A DNA stretch of 64,000 bases from Halieaceae bacterium (GTDB taxonomy: Bacteria > Pseudomonadota > Gammaproteobacteria > Pseudomonadales > Halieaceae), in assembly GCA_902520195.1 (NCBI GenBank), contig CABYND010000008.1, positions 29,542 to 93,541 on the forward strand, in the 5' to 3' direction. Below the pieces are notes generated by a model. It saw only the letters and a program-made list of their open reading frames with translations, had not been told where the DNA came from and searched no databases. The position numbers were made by a program, and so were the translations under genes. Each line of letters opens with the position of its first letter. The stretch's first letter is position 1. Positions 37,183-46,776 of the stretch are shown here, in pieces.

Positions 37183-37556
37183 TGTTTTTTTTTCAGCTAT
37201 GAGGCTGATCCCCGCAGGTGTGAGGTATTTGGAGCCTCAAGCAGCATAGTTAGTGAAAGAGTCAATGTATCCAATATGCGCTTGGTAGCAACTGCTGAAT
37301 CTGCGTGCGCTCCAGACAGAAAAATCTGGAACTGAGTCGGAACTCAAGCTTAACTGGCCAACAGCAAGATTGATAGGCAAGCTGCTTAAAGAAGTTTGTA
37401 TAGGTTTTTGCTGGCGTCGAAAGGTTGCAAGAGTACAATTGGAAGACCGCGGTATATGGCCTGTAAAGTAATTGGTATGTGGGGTTGCCCGCATGCTATT
37501 GGTCACCAATTAATTCAACCGCACCCGCCATTGATAACACTTAACGAAGGTTGCTG
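37183..37556. other. Divergent intergenic region, waaA and lpxL-type gene
   Basis: 374 bp with no convincing gene. A 90-codon frame on the minus strand (37237-37509) has low-complexity, non-conserved-looking content. The stretch must hold the promoters of both neighbours; I see no clear operator. Confidence 0.5.
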
Positions 37557-38465
37557 ATGCCCGCCTTACCCAAACCGCGATGGCTTGAGAACCTTGCTTA
37601 TTATGTCACGCTCTTCGCTCTGTCAGTGTTTCGCGTATTGCCATTGCAAGCTGCGAGATTACTAGGTGGAGGAATGGGACGCCTAGCTTATTATCTTAGT
37701 CATAAATCGCGTCGTACCACTCATATAAATTTACGACTTGCATTCCCAGAAAAAGATCCAAAGGAAAAACGTGACTTGGCAGCGCGGAGGTTCCAGGAGA
37801 TAGGCAAATTTGTTGCGGAATTAGGCCATCTCTGGCTAAGACCATGGCCCTCAATGAGCCACCACATTACTGTAGAAGGGAGAGAATTAATAACGACATC
37901 AGAATTCGGAGGCCCGGGTTGCATAGTGCTAATCCCGCACCTAGGAAATTGGGAAGTGATGAGCCTGTTTCTTGCTTCTGAGTACAATTTGGTTGCCCTG
38001 TACAAACCTATCCGCTTTTCAAGGCTAGATGACTTTGTTAAGTCAGGCCGTCAAAAAGCTGGTGCCAGACTTGTTCCAGTAAGCGGCCGAGGCGTGACGG
38101 AAATATTACGGGCCGTTCGATCTGGGGGTGTGACAGCAATCCTTCCTGATCAAGTGCCCGCCAACGAAAGTTCAGGACTTAATATTCCATTTTTCGGAAT
38201 CAAGTGTGCCACGGCGACACTCCCCTACAAGCTCAAAGAAAAGTCAGCCGCAAAGGTGATTCTTGGAACTGCTTTGCGCACCAAAAATGGTTTTAGCTTA
38301 ATTTTTCGTGACCTTGATACAATCATGTCCAATGGGCCGGAGGAGGCACTTACCGGTATCAATAGGGCGATCGAAGAGGCTATTATTGGTAACGAGGCCC
38401 AGTATTTGTGGGAATACAAGCGGTTTAAATGTCGCCCCGCGGGAGAGATCGATCATTACGGTTAA
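37557..38465 (+). CDS. Lipid A acyltransferase (LpxL/HtrB family)
   Basis: 302 residues. A hydrophobic N-terminal helix anchors it to the inner membrane. The catalytic HX4E motif is PHLGNWEV (about residue 126), followed by LYKPIR and the substrate motif LPDQVPANESSGLNIPFFG. It adds a secondary acyl chain to Kdo-lipid A from acyl-ACP. ATG 37557 is preceded by AAGG, which favours it over TTG at 37551. Whether it is the LpxL or LpxM position cannot be read. Confidence 0.92.
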   Translation: MPALPKPRWLENLAYYVTLFALSVFRVLPLQAARLLGGGMGRLAYYLSHKSRRTTHINLRLAFPEKDPKEKRDLAARRFQEIGKFVAELGHLWLRPWPSMSHHITVEGRELITTSEFGGPGCIVLIPHLGNWEVMSLFLASEYNLVALYKPIRFSRLDDFVKSGRQKAGARLVPVSGRGVTEILRAVRSGGVTAILPDQVPANESSGLNIPFFGIKCATATLPYKLKEKSAAKVILGTALRTKNGFSLIFRDLDTIMSNGPEEALTGINRAIEEAIIGNEAQYLWEYKRFKCRPAGEIDHYG

Positions 38466-38537
38466 AAATCAAGATATATTTTCAACAATATACCCAGTGT
38501 GCTTTGTGCGGTCAGGTACTTGGGTCCGGTGAAAACT

Positions 38538-39089
38538 ATGTCTTCAAGGTGGTGGCACAATGGAATATGGCAGGTATCCAAGTATGCGTCTCAGCGAGAA
38601 AAGAATAAACTCGCAGTTTCGCTCGCGCGGTTTTTGTGCTCACTTTGTTTTTTTTATGTCGGTATCGTAAAAGCCGATTGGGTGGCAGGCGTTACAACCG
38701 ATGTTGACACCAACGGTATTGGCGGCGTCGTTGAGTACCATGCAAAAGAATTTGGTAGCTATTTTGGTTGGTCAGCGAACTTTGCTGGTGCTGCTCGCCT
38801 AGATGACGACGGCGATGGTTGGGTTGGCTTGGGAGTCGCTGGTAAATATGAGTTAGGTGAGCGTTTCGTCGTTGAGGCCAGCTTTATGCCCGGTGCCTAT
38901 AAAACCGGCGAGACCGACCTAGGCGGGCAGCTCCATTTTCGATCTCTGATTGGAGTGGGGTATAAACTGAGTGAGACCACAACGCTCTCTTTTTCAATTG
39001 ATCATATGTCTAACGGCAGCACGCAGTCAGAAAATCCCGGTTCTGACGCGCTCACGCTGAGGTTCATCTATTCAACAGGCAATAATTAA
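38538..39089 (+). CDS. PagL-like outer-membrane lipid A deacylase
   Basis: 183 residues with a hydrophobic export segment ending near VKA before DWVAGV (about residue 40), then an eight-stranded-barrel-like alternation. The C-terminal FSIDHMSNGSTQSENPGSD carries the PagL-type active-site pattern: His and Ser two residues apart, followed by SN. The third catalytic position, Glu in PagL, is Asp here. PagL removes the 3-O acyl chain of lipid A in the outer membrane. The position right after a lipid A acyltransferase gene supports the call. Confidence 0.65.
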   Translation: MSSRWWHNGIWQVSKYASQREKNKLAVSLARFLCSLCFFYVGIVKADWVAGVTTDVDTNGIGGVVEYHAKEFGSYFGWSANFAGAARLDDDGDGWVGLGVAGKYELGERFVVEASFMPGAYKTGETDLGGQLHFRSLIGVGYKLSETTTLSFSIDHMSNGSTQSENPGSDALTLRFIYSTGNN

Positions 39090-39436
39090 AACCTCGCAAC
39101 GTATCTAAATTACACAGCGCCCACCTTAACTGTGAAGTATGAGTTTCCTTTTGATTGCAGAGGATAGGATAAGAAATCACCGTTGTAATATTTCATTTGC
39201 TGCCAAGACACTTCAGGTGCGAAACGGAAGCCGTCGAGGCGTCGACAAGCGCATCATCTTTCAACATAAGAAACAGCATGCGCTCAGACACGTCAGTCCG
39301 CTCGGTATGTCTGTCTTAATGTGAGCGGGATAGCCATCCCGTTAAGAGGGCATTCGACGGCAGCACAACCCGAAGCCCACCGTGTTTTCCATCATAATTC
39401 CGCTACCGTTAGACAACATCGGAATAGGAAACGAAC
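39090..39436. other. Intergenic stretch before the alternative oxidase
   Basis: 347 bp with no supported gene. Several very short frames exist but none has a ribosome site or recognisable content. Confidence 0.5.
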
Positions 39437-40009
39437 ATGAGTGATTGGTTCGCACGGAGCATGACAGCGTTTTTCCGCTTCTTTGCGGACGTGTTCTTTA
39501 CCACTCGCTACGGCCATCGTGCCGTCGTATTGGAGACAGTCGCAGGAGTGCCTGGAATGGTTGCGGGTATGTGGGTTCACCTCAAGAGCCTGCGGCAAGC
39601 CAAGACAGGTTACGGCCCACTGATACGGGAACTGCTAGCCGAGGCTGAGAACGAGCGTATGCACCTTATGTTCTTTATCGAAATTGCACAGCCTAGCTGG
39701 CTAGAGAGAGCGCTGATATTAACTGCACAGTTGGTCTTTATGGCTTACTACTTCGTCCTTTACATCGTGTCCCCTAAGACAGCGCACAAGATGATCCACT
39801 ACTTCGAGGAGGAAGCGGTCAGAAGTTACACAAGCTACTTAGAGCAGATAGAGGCTGGCGAGATAGACAACTGTCCAGCGCCGCGTCTTGCCATCGATTA
39901 CTACGACCTGCCGGCTGACGCGAAGCTGTCGGACATGATTCTCAAGGTTAGAGCTGACGAGCAGGGGCACGCAAACGCTAATCTTACGTTCTCAGAGGCA
40001 TACTCATAG
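39437..40009 (+). CDS. aox: Alternative oxidase (ubiquinol oxidase, diiron)
   Basis: 190 residues. The four-helix diiron motifs are complete: VLETVAGVPG, AENERMHLM, HYFEEEAVRSYTSYLE and RADEQGHANAN, giving four Glu and two His ligands. The interfacial membrane helix (LTAQLVFMAYYFVLYIV) is present. The enzyme oxidises ubiquinol and reduces oxygen to water without pumping protons, and resists cyanide and nitric oxide. It is shorter than plant AOX, lacking the N-terminal regulatory extension, as in other proteobacterial forms. Confidence 0.94.
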   Translation: MSDWFARSMTAFFRFFADVFFTTRYGHRAVVLETVAGVPGMVAGMWVHLKSLRQAKTGYGPLIRELLAEAENERMHLMFFIEIAQPSWLERALILTAQLVFMAYYFVLYIVSPKTAHKMIHYFEEEAVRSYTSYLEQIEAGEIDNCPAPRLAIDYYDLPADAKLSDMILKVRADEQGHANANLTFSEAYS

Positions 40010-40245
40010 AGAAACGGCTAGTAGCGAATACCAGATCAGCAATGAAGTCAGGGCCCAGTTATTTGATGGCTCTGATTACTGCTGCATCCTTTGCTGAAGC
40101 GTTGGCTATCTGTATGTCTTGCAGAACTCAACAATTCGTAAGATTTTATAGTTTGACGGTCTACAGCGGAGAGCCGCCATAAAAGTATTCTAACTCTGGC
40201 TGCTACAGGAAATTCGACCTCCCCAGATCAGTCACTCACAAAAGA

Positions 40246-40265
40246 CCCCGCGTTAACGGGGTTTT
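40246..40265 (+). terminator. Terminator hairpin
   Basis: Stem CCCCG and CGGGG with a six-base loop, followed by TTTT. It lies 237 bp after the alternative oxidase stop. Confidence 0.65.
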
Positions 40266-40298
40266 CTTGACTTCTTTGGATGTTGCTGTTTCTCAATT

Positions 40299-40323
40299 TG
40301 GTGGGGGCGGCGGGATTTGAACC
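40299..40323 (-). other. tRNA/tmRNA 3'-end-like sequence, candidate att site
   Basis: Read on the minus strand it is GGTTCAAATCCCGCC followed by GCCCCCACCA: a T-loop, half a T-stem and an acceptor strand ending in CCA. The 5' half of the T-stem does not pair, so it is not a complete RNA gene. This is what is left at one end when an element integrates into a tRNA or tmRNA gene. A close relative is at 51703-51719. Confidence 0.5.
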
Positions 40324-40508
40324 GATACTCGCAAGCCCAGATAAATCAACTACTTTCGACGTTGTATCACCCCGTTCAAGCTCCAAAACGTAGCACAGAA
40401 TGTAGCACCGTCTAAAAGGGCCGGGGCAGGTGGCTAGACCCTATGGTAGCGATATAAAAGATGGTTGGACTTGATGCCGCGTTGAAGGTGTAGAGTAGTG
40501 AGGTGTGA

Positions 40509-40636
40509 GTCAAGGCCAGCGCAGATTAAATGGAGCTGACAGTTGATCAAGCATTGCAACGAGGAGTTGCGGCGCACAAGGAAGGCAAGCTGCAGAACGC
40601 TGAGCGATTTTACCGCGCCGTCTTGCAGATTCAGCC
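40509..40636 (+). repeat. Inverted repeat, left copy
   Basis: A 128-bp stretch that includes 21 bp upstream of the ATG and the first ~36 codons of the TPR-methyltransferase gene. It matches the reverse complement of 51373-51500 without gaps, with about 11 mismatches by hand count. Confidence 0.9.
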
Positions 40637-43079
40637 AAAACATCCGGATGCTAACCACAATTTAGGTGTGCTGGCGGTTTCAGTTGGGAAGATTGAGGAG
40701 GCATTACCGCTTTTAAAGCAGGCGCTGGATCTAAACCCTGAAAAAGAACAGTTCTGGTTGAGCTACCTTGATGGACTTATAAGGGCAGGGAAGGTTGATG
40801 CGGCCACGCGGGTTGTAGCCGACGGCAAGCATCTTGGAGTTGCCAAAGATAAGTTAAGTGCACTAATCGAACGAATCAGGCAAATTCCGCCTCAGCGTGC
40901 GCAGACCGATACAGAAACATTTGTGGCACCCGAAACAAACGGAACAATGCTTACTACAGAAAGCCGCAAAAACCGAGTGATGAGAGACGACGTGTTAGGG
41001 ACAGAACCGTCGCAAGATCAAGTTCAAAGTGTCTTGAAACAATATCAACAAGGCCGCCTCCCTGAAGCGAGGATGTTGGCAGCGTGGCTTGTTGAGAAAT
41101 ATCCTAATCACCAATTTGGCTGGAAAATGCTAGGTGCTGTTCTCGTGCGAATGGAGCGGTTCCACGAGTCTTTAGACTTTCAGAAAAAGTCTGTGGAGTT
41201 GGTGCCTCACGATGCAGACGCGCACAACAATCTAGGTGTCACGCTCCAGAAACTGAGGAGTTTGGATGCGGCTGAACTTTGCTATCGGCAGGCCATAGCC
41301 CTCAAACCGTCTTATGCCGAGGCATACTGCAACTTGGCTAACACGCTCCAAGAGCAAGGTAGGTTTAAAGATGCAGAGGCATGTTATCGGCAAGCCTTAG
41401 AGTTGAGACCTGATTACCCTGAGGCGCACAGTAACTTGGGGATCACGCTAAAAGCCATTGGCAAGTTAGGGGAGGCTATAAGGCACTATGCTGAGGCAAT
41501 TATCCTGAGTCCAGATTTTGCCGTCGCAAAATTAAATTTAGGTTCAGCCTTAACGATCGCAATTTTCGATCATTATGAACCTAGGCTTTATCCACCAATC
41601 ATTGATTTGCTCACAACTGGAAGTTTTGTGCGTTCTCGCGAAGTCGGTCGCGGAATTACAAGCCTCCTGCGACGGGATCCTCTCATTGAAACTTTGTTGG
41701 CTGAGAACAACCCTCCCAGCGATCTGAAAGCAGTCATGACTGCGATTTACACCCTTGACAAACTTCCGCTCTTACACGAAATGATGCGCATTTGTTCTCT
41801 GCCCGATACAGCGTTGGAAACGATGTTTGTATCTATTAGGAGAGTACTGCTTAAGGAGCGCAATACGCTTGAGGCGTCACCTCAGGTAGTCACTTTTTTG
41901 TCCACGCTGGCTCTACATTGTTTCACGAATGAGTTTGTTTATCCCGAAAGCGAGGAAGAAGAAAAACAAGTAGACAACTTAGGGGATCAGATTTCGACAA
42001 AGGTCATGCTGAACAAACAGCCTAGCCTCCTGGAGGTACTGTGTTTTGCCGCTTACCGCCCGATACACCACAACGATTGGGTCACACAGTTAGCAGTGCT
42101 TGATCAATGCGAGGATCTGAAGAGGCGGCTAGTAGAAGAACCGTTAATTGAGCGGGAAATTTCAAGAGACATTCCATCGTTGGGAAAGATATCAGACAAC
42201 GTCTCTACCATAGTTAGAGAGCAGTACGAGGTGAACCCTTACCCTCGCTGGGTGAGATTGGCGATGCCTCTGGGTACCGTGTCTTTGGATTGGCTCTGCC
42301 AAGAATTCGAGCTAAAGCAACTGCAGTGTCGTGGGGCAAATCGACCCACTGCGACCGAAATATTGGTAGCAGGTTGTGGTACTGGACAGCACGCGATCGG
42401 AGTGGCCTCACGTTTTACCAACTGTAATGTTACCGCCGTCGACTTGAGCGTAGCTAGTTTGGCATACGCCCAGCGAAAAACACGCGAGCTTCTAGTCGAA
42501 AACATAGAATATTTACAAGCTGATGTTTTAGATCTCCACAAGCTGAAAAGACAGTTCGACATAATACAAAGTTCGGGTGTGCTCCATCACATGCAGGATC
42601 CGATGGAAGGCTGGAGAGCGCTGACAAACTTATTAAGGCCTGGAGGCTGGATGAAGATAGGGCTTTATAGCGAGCATGCGAGACGCCCGATTACTAGACT
42701 CAGATCAGAGGTTGCATCACTGGATATGCCAGCGTCAAAGGCTGAAATCAAAAAATTCAGACAATTAGTAATTGAATCAGAAAGGGAGGAACATCGCCGT
42801 ATTACCGAGTTCACAGACTTTTACAGCTCGAGTGAAATTACTGATTTGATATTTCATGTGCAGGAACAAAATTTCACTTTGCCGCAAATCGAGAATTATC
42901 TAAACGAGCTGGGTTTGGAATTCAGCGGCTTCGAGAGCAAAGAAATCGTCGCCGAATTTCGACGCTACTTTGGAGATGGAGCAGATATTTACGATTTATC
43001 GCTTTGGGATCGCTTCGAAAGACATAATCCTAATACCTTCACTTCAATGTATCAGTTCTGGTGTCAGAGGTCAGCATAG
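40530..43079 (+). CDS. TPR protein with C-terminal SAM methyltransferase (1)
   Basis: 849 residues, no signal peptide. An N-terminal module (about 1-115, beginning MELTVDQALQRGVAAHKEGK) of TPR helices is followed by a variable linker. A second TPR block (about 165-340) contains repeated YAEAYCNLANTLQEQGR-type units. A helical domain without repeats spans about 345-595. The class I methyltransferase (about 600-745) has motif I ILVAGCGTGQHAIG, motif II VDLSVASL and QSSGVLHHMQDPMEGW. A conserved ~100-residue tail ends MYQFWCQ. TPRs usually bind peptides, so a protein or peptide substrate is plausible. Target unknown. Paralogue at 43736. Confidence 0.88.
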   Translation: MELTVDQALQRGVAAHKEGKLQNAERFYRAVLQIQPKHPDANHNLGVLAVSVGKIEEALPLLKQALDLNPEKEQFWLSYLDGLIRAGKVDAATRVVADGKHLGVAKDKLSALIERIRQIPPQRAQTDTETFVAPETNGTMLTTESRKNRVMRDDVLGTEPSQDQVQSVLKQYQQGRLPEARMLAAWLVEKYPNHQFGWKMLGAVLVRMERFHESLDFQKKSVELVPHDADAHNNLGVTLQKLRSLDAAELCYRQAIALKPSYAEAYCNLANTLQEQGRFKDAEACYRQALELRPDYPEAHSNLGITLKAIGKLGEAIRHYAEAIILSPDFAVAKLNLGSALTIAIFDHYEPRLYPPIIDLLTTGSFVRSREVGRGITSLLRRDPLIETLLAENNPPSDLKAVMTAIYTLDKLPLLHEMMRICSLPDTALETMFVSIRRVLLKERNTLEASPQVVTFLSTLALHCFTNEFVYPESEEEEKQVDNLGDQISTKVMLNKQPSLLEVLCFAAYRPIHHNDWVTQLAVLDQCEDLKRRLVEEPLIEREISRDIPSLGKISDNVSTIVREQYEVNPYPRWVRLAMPLGTVSLDWLCQEFELKQLQCRGANRPTATEILVAGCGTGQHAIGVASRFTNCNVTAVDLSVASLAYAQRKTRELLVENIEYLQADVLDLHKLKRQFDIIQSSGVLHHMQDPMEGWRALTNLLRPGGWMKIGLYSEHARRPITRLRSEVASLDMPASKAEIKKFRQLVIESEREEHRRITEFTDFYSSSEITDLIFHVQEQNFTLPQIENYLNELGLEFSGFESKEIVAEFRRYFGDGADIYDLSLWDRFERHNPNTFTSMYQFWCQRSA

Positions 43080-43735
43080 AGGTGCAGCTTGGACGCTTGA
43101 TTCTCGGCGTTATCCTTAGAGAACCTGAGGGGCGTCTTTGGACAATCTACAGTCTGTGCCTGCGTCAAACGTCTATTATTGCGGCAATTCTAGAGTGCTT
43201 CGCGAGTCCACGTGGGAAAGTTGCAACGAGTATGGCAGCAACCAGGGATAATGCCAGAGCTCGCAGACACGCAATGCGACACGACACAAATCAGCTACCC
43301 ACACTGGTCAGACGCCTATCTCTGCTGAACAACATCGTGTCTGGATGTAGTCATCGGAACTGCGAGTGTAAGCAGAATGCAAACTTACTGGCCCCTCGCA
43401 GAAGGGACGGAGTTATCTGCCATCGTGGTCGTGCTAGTCACCGCCCATTTAAACTAGATAAATTCAATAGGCAGCTTGGCACCAAATTCACGATCCACTC
43501 ACACAAGCAGACGCAACCCCGTTACCGAGGAATATGGTGTCCCGATTTAAAGATGTCTAGCGATTAACAAAGCAACCGCTGCCTAAATGTAAACTCCGAA
43601 TTGAAAGATGTGAAACTTGCTGCCCTCAAGTGGACGCCATTGTCTGAACGAGGTGCCTTTGCATTAGCATTAGCGTTAGCATAAATGTAAGACCACCAGC
43701 TAGAGTATTAGAGAAATTGAGTTTTAGGGGCCTGT
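43080..43735. other. Intergenic stretch between the TPR-methyltransferase genes
   Basis: 656 bp. A 168-codon frame at 43061-43567 (+) is compositionally odd (many Arg, His, Cys), overlaps the previous gene and is probably not coding. A small AGCATT/AGCGTT repeat occurs near 43663-43681. AGGGG before ATG 43736 is a ribosome site. Confidence 0.45.
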
Positions 43736-46276
43736 ATGGAACTTACAATTGATCAGGCTCTTCAACGAGGGGTCAATGCGCATCGGAACAGCGAATTCAA
43801 AGAGGCTGAACGTCTATACCGAGCGATATTGCAGGTTCAACCGAATCATTCAGATGCCAATCACAATCTTGGTGTTTTAATAGTGGCTGTTGGCAAGGTT
43901 GCAGATGCACTGCCGTTGTTTAAAACCGCTCTTGAGGCCAAGCCAAACGTAGAACAGTATTGGCTTAGCTACATTGATGCACTCATAAATGAAAATAAGT
44001 GTGAAGAGGCACAACGGGTTTTAGCAGATGGAAAAAGATCCGGCATAAACTCGACAAAGCTTAAGGCTTTGGAGAGCCGACTTCCCTCACCATTGAGAGA
44101 GACAGTACCGTCGCCAGGCCTCCTAGATAATGCTTTAAAACTTTATCAGAATGGTCATCTCACAAAAGCTGAAGATTCAGCAAGGTCGCTAACGCAAGAG
44201 TTCCCCAAGCACCTCTTCGGCTGGACCTTGCTTGGGGCGATACTTAACAAGACGAATCAGCTTCACGAGTCAATGGCTGCAATGCAAAAGTGCATTCAGT
44301 TGGCGCCAACAGACCCGGCAGCTTTCAATAATCTTGGCAGTACTCTGCGGCGTCTGGGTAAGCTAGAGAAAGCTTTAGTGAGTCTTAGGCAGGCGATTAA
44401 AATAAATCCTAGGTTTGCCGAGGCACATAACAATTTGGGCAACACGTTGAGGCAACTGGGTCGGCTCGAGGAATCAGAAGCAAGTTTTCGACAGGCGCTT
44501 GAACTCAATCGAAGCTACGCAAAAGCCTATAACAACCTTGGTCTTACCCTCCAGCAAGCAGGTAGAATAGAAGAAGCCCAAGTCAGTTTTAATCAGGCAT
44601 TAACCCATGAGCCAGACTATCAGGAAGCCCATGTAAATATGGGCCAGGCCCTCAGCGCTCAGGGCGATCTTCAGCAAGCTCTCGAGTTTTTCAAAGGTGC
44701 GCTTTCAATAGGCCCTGGCGATGATTACGCCTATAGAGTCATTGCTGGAGTGCTAAAAACCAGTCGATTTAATAAATGCGACAGGAGTCTTTATCCTTTG
44801 CTGAGGGATGTCCTACTTAGCGGAAATTATGTAAGGCCAAAAAAATTAGCCACTGCTATCTTAGACTTACTCAGTCACGACGAGCTAATTATTCAATTGC
44901 TGGATGACAACTCCGCGGGTGTCAGTACTGGTACCACGATATCTGCGATAGAGACGCTACACAGCCTCCCGATACTGCATGACTTGATGCGCATTTGCCC
45001 ATTACCTGATCTTCCACTCGAGAGACTTTTTACGTCTATGAGGCGCACTCTTCTCCTAAACATAGGTAAGCTCGAGCAGACAGACAGACTTCTGCAGTTT
45101 CAAGAAACGCTTGCCCTCCACTGCTTTACCAATGAATACGTCTATTATGAAGCGGCCGACGAGATGTCCCACATCAACGCGTTAGAGCACAGAATAACCG
45201 AGTGCATTTCACTTGGAGGTGAACCTAAAATTTCCGATGTTCTGTGCTTGGCGTCTTACCGCGCACTGTACAAATATGGTTGGTGCGAGAGCATACAGAT
45301 AGTCAATCAGTTGCCAGAAGTTAAAAGAAGACTCATTGAAGAGCCTCGAGAAGAGAATTTAATAGCAAGCAACATCCCAGTTTTACAGGACACCAACAAT
45401 CAGATATCCATTAAGGTAAGGGAGCAGTATGAGGAAAACCCCTATCCGAGATGGGTAAAATTCTCAGGGGGCTTTAAAAACATCTCGGTCATAGAATTCG
45501 TGAGCGACGTTGGCCTTCGGCTTAAGGATAAAAATATTCTGGGGATTGATTCTCCAGAGATACTGATAGCTGGTTGCGGCACAGGGCAGCAATCTCTGGA
45601 GACAGGCTGTTGCTTTAGCAATTGTGAAGTATTAAGCGTCGATCTAAGCACCCGAAGCCTTGCCTACGCCAAGCGGAAAGCAGACGAAATCGGCGCAAAA
45701 AACCTGCACTTCTTGCGGGCCGATATTTTGGATCTGGAGAGGCTTGGCCGCCAATTCGACATTATCCAATGCTCTGGGGTTTTACATCATATGGATGACC
45801 CAATCGAAGGATGGCGTGTGCTTGTCCGCTTATTAAGAACGGGCGGCTTACTAAATATAGGGTTATATAGTGACTTGGCTCGGCGTCACGTAACACAAGT
45901 TCGAGAAGAAGTGGCGGCTCTAGGTGTTGGTGCCTCTGAATCGGAAATCCGTAACGTCAGACATTTGATTACTCAATCACAACAAACAGAACACAAGAGG
46001 CTGCTTGAGTCTCCCGACTTCTTTGATCTGAGCTCAGTGAGAGACTTACTTTTCCATGTGCAAGAGCATCGATTTACAATTCCCCAAATACAAAAGTACC
46101 TGACTGATCTGAAACTGGAATTCTGCGGTTTTGAAAGCAAAGAGATAACCAGTAAATTCACACGTTTTCACGGTGAAAACTCAGATGTTCGTGATTTATC
46201 TCTTTGGGCACTTTATGAAGAAAATGATCCTCTTGTCTTTTCTGGCATGTACCAGTTTTGGTGTCAGAAAATTTGA
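43736..46276 (+). CDS. TPR protein with C-terminal SAM methyltransferase (2)
   Basis: 846 residues, paralogous end to end with the gene at 40530. It has the same N-terminal module (MELTIDQALQRGVNAHRNSE), a TPR block with FAEAHNNLGNTLRQLGR-type repeats (about 130-340) and the repeat-free helical middle. The methyltransferase (about 600-745) has motif I ILIAGCGTGQQSLE and QCSGVLHHMDDPIEGW, and the MYQFWCQ tail is kept. Synonymous divergence from its paralogue is much larger than in the shared 128-bp block, and it looks AT-richer than the flanking core genes. AGGGG precedes the ATG. Confidence 0.88.
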   Translation: MELTIDQALQRGVNAHRNSEFKEAERLYRAILQVQPNHSDANHNLGVLIVAVGKVADALPLFKTALEAKPNVEQYWLSYIDALINENKCEEAQRVLADGKRSGINSTKLKALESRLPSPLRETVPSPGLLDNALKLYQNGHLTKAEDSARSLTQEFPKHLFGWTLLGAILNKTNQLHESMAAMQKCIQLAPTDPAAFNNLGSTLRRLGKLEKALVSLRQAIKINPRFAEAHNNLGNTLRQLGRLEESEASFRQALELNRSYAKAYNNLGLTLQQAGRIEEAQVSFNQALTHEPDYQEAHVNMGQALSAQGDLQQALEFFKGALSIGPGDDYAYRVIAGVLKTSRFNKCDRSLYPLLRDVLLSGNYVRPKKLATAILDLLSHDELIIQLLDDNSAGVSTGTTISAIETLHSLPILHDLMRICPLPDLPLERLFTSMRRTLLLNIGKLEQTDRLLQFQETLALHCFTNEYVYYEAADEMSHINALEHRITECISLGGEPKISDVLCLASYRALYKYGWCESIQIVNQLPEVKRRLIEEPREENLIASNIPVLQDTNNQISIKVREQYEENPYPRWVKFSGGFKNISVIEFVSDVGLRLKDKNILGIDSPEILIAGCGTGQQSLETGCCFSNCEVLSVDLSTRSLAYAKRKADEIGAKNLHFLRADILDLERLGRQFDIIQCSGVLHHMDDPIEGWRVLVRLLRTGGLLNIGLYSDLARRHVTQVREEVAALGVGASESEIRNVRHLITQSQQTEHKRLLESPDFFDLSSVRDLLFHVQEHRFTIPQIQKYLTDLKLEFCGFESKEITSKFTRFHGENSDVRDLSLWALYEENDPLVFSGMYQFWCQKI

Positions 46277-46776
46277 AGCACGCCTCTAGTGCGTTCTGGC
46301 AAATGATTGGGCGTTTACGCTCCTCAATTTATATTTAGACGACACAGCCAAAACCTACGTTGCTCCTACAACACCCCATCAAGCCCAACCAAACCTATAC
46401 ATCCTAGGGTAGCTTCATGGTCATTTGCCTTGGTGTGGCAGCACTATTGGTAATATCAAACAGTCCCTTTACGGATTAGGTGGCTTTAGGAAATGCTTGG
46501 TTTTCAGAAATATTTGAAGAGAAGTGGTGCCTTGGTCCAGACATGATCAAGCCTCAGGGCACCAGCTAAAGATATTTAAAATATCCAACGTCTGGTAAAA
46601 CCTCTGATTCCTCAGATGGCTTGTGAAATTTGGGACGGGAATGATGCACAAACAGCAGCCTTTAAAACAAGAGTTATTCTACTCACAAATATCGCAAGGG
46701 CGGAGTCGGAAACCGGAGAGGTAGGGATCACATGATGCGTTGCCTCTCAAGGGAGGGACTAAAGACTAAGGAGACA
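46277..46776. other. Convergent intergenic stretch
   Basis: 500 bp between converging TPR genes. A weak hairpin (GCAC and GTGC) follows the methyltransferase stop. No gene, RNA or strong repeat is seen. Confidence 0.5.

Larger units (their letters stand above)
40010..40529. other. Intergenic stretch, left edge of the TPR island
   Basis: 520 bp. It holds a possible 46-codon ORF at 40042-40182 (+) with a signal-like start, a terminator hairpin at 40246 and a tRNA-end-like sequence at 40299. It also holds a paired GTAGCACAGAATGTAGCAC motif near 40391, of a type seen beside integrase att sites, and the start of the inverted repeat at 40509. No integrase gene is present. Confidence 0.45.

Noticed and set aside
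37237..37509. 90-codon ORF between waaA and the lipid A acyltransferase gene
   Set aside because: Ser-rich content, no start signals, and it fills a region needed for two divergent promoters.
40299..40323. A functional tRNA or tmRNA gene
   Set aside because: Only a 3' end with T-loop is present; the 5' T-stem does not pair, and no anticodon arm or D-arm is found upstream.
43061..43567. 168-codon ORF between the TPR-methyltransferases
   Set aside because: It overlaps the previous gene, has unusual Arg/Cys-rich content, no ribosome site and no recognisable motif.
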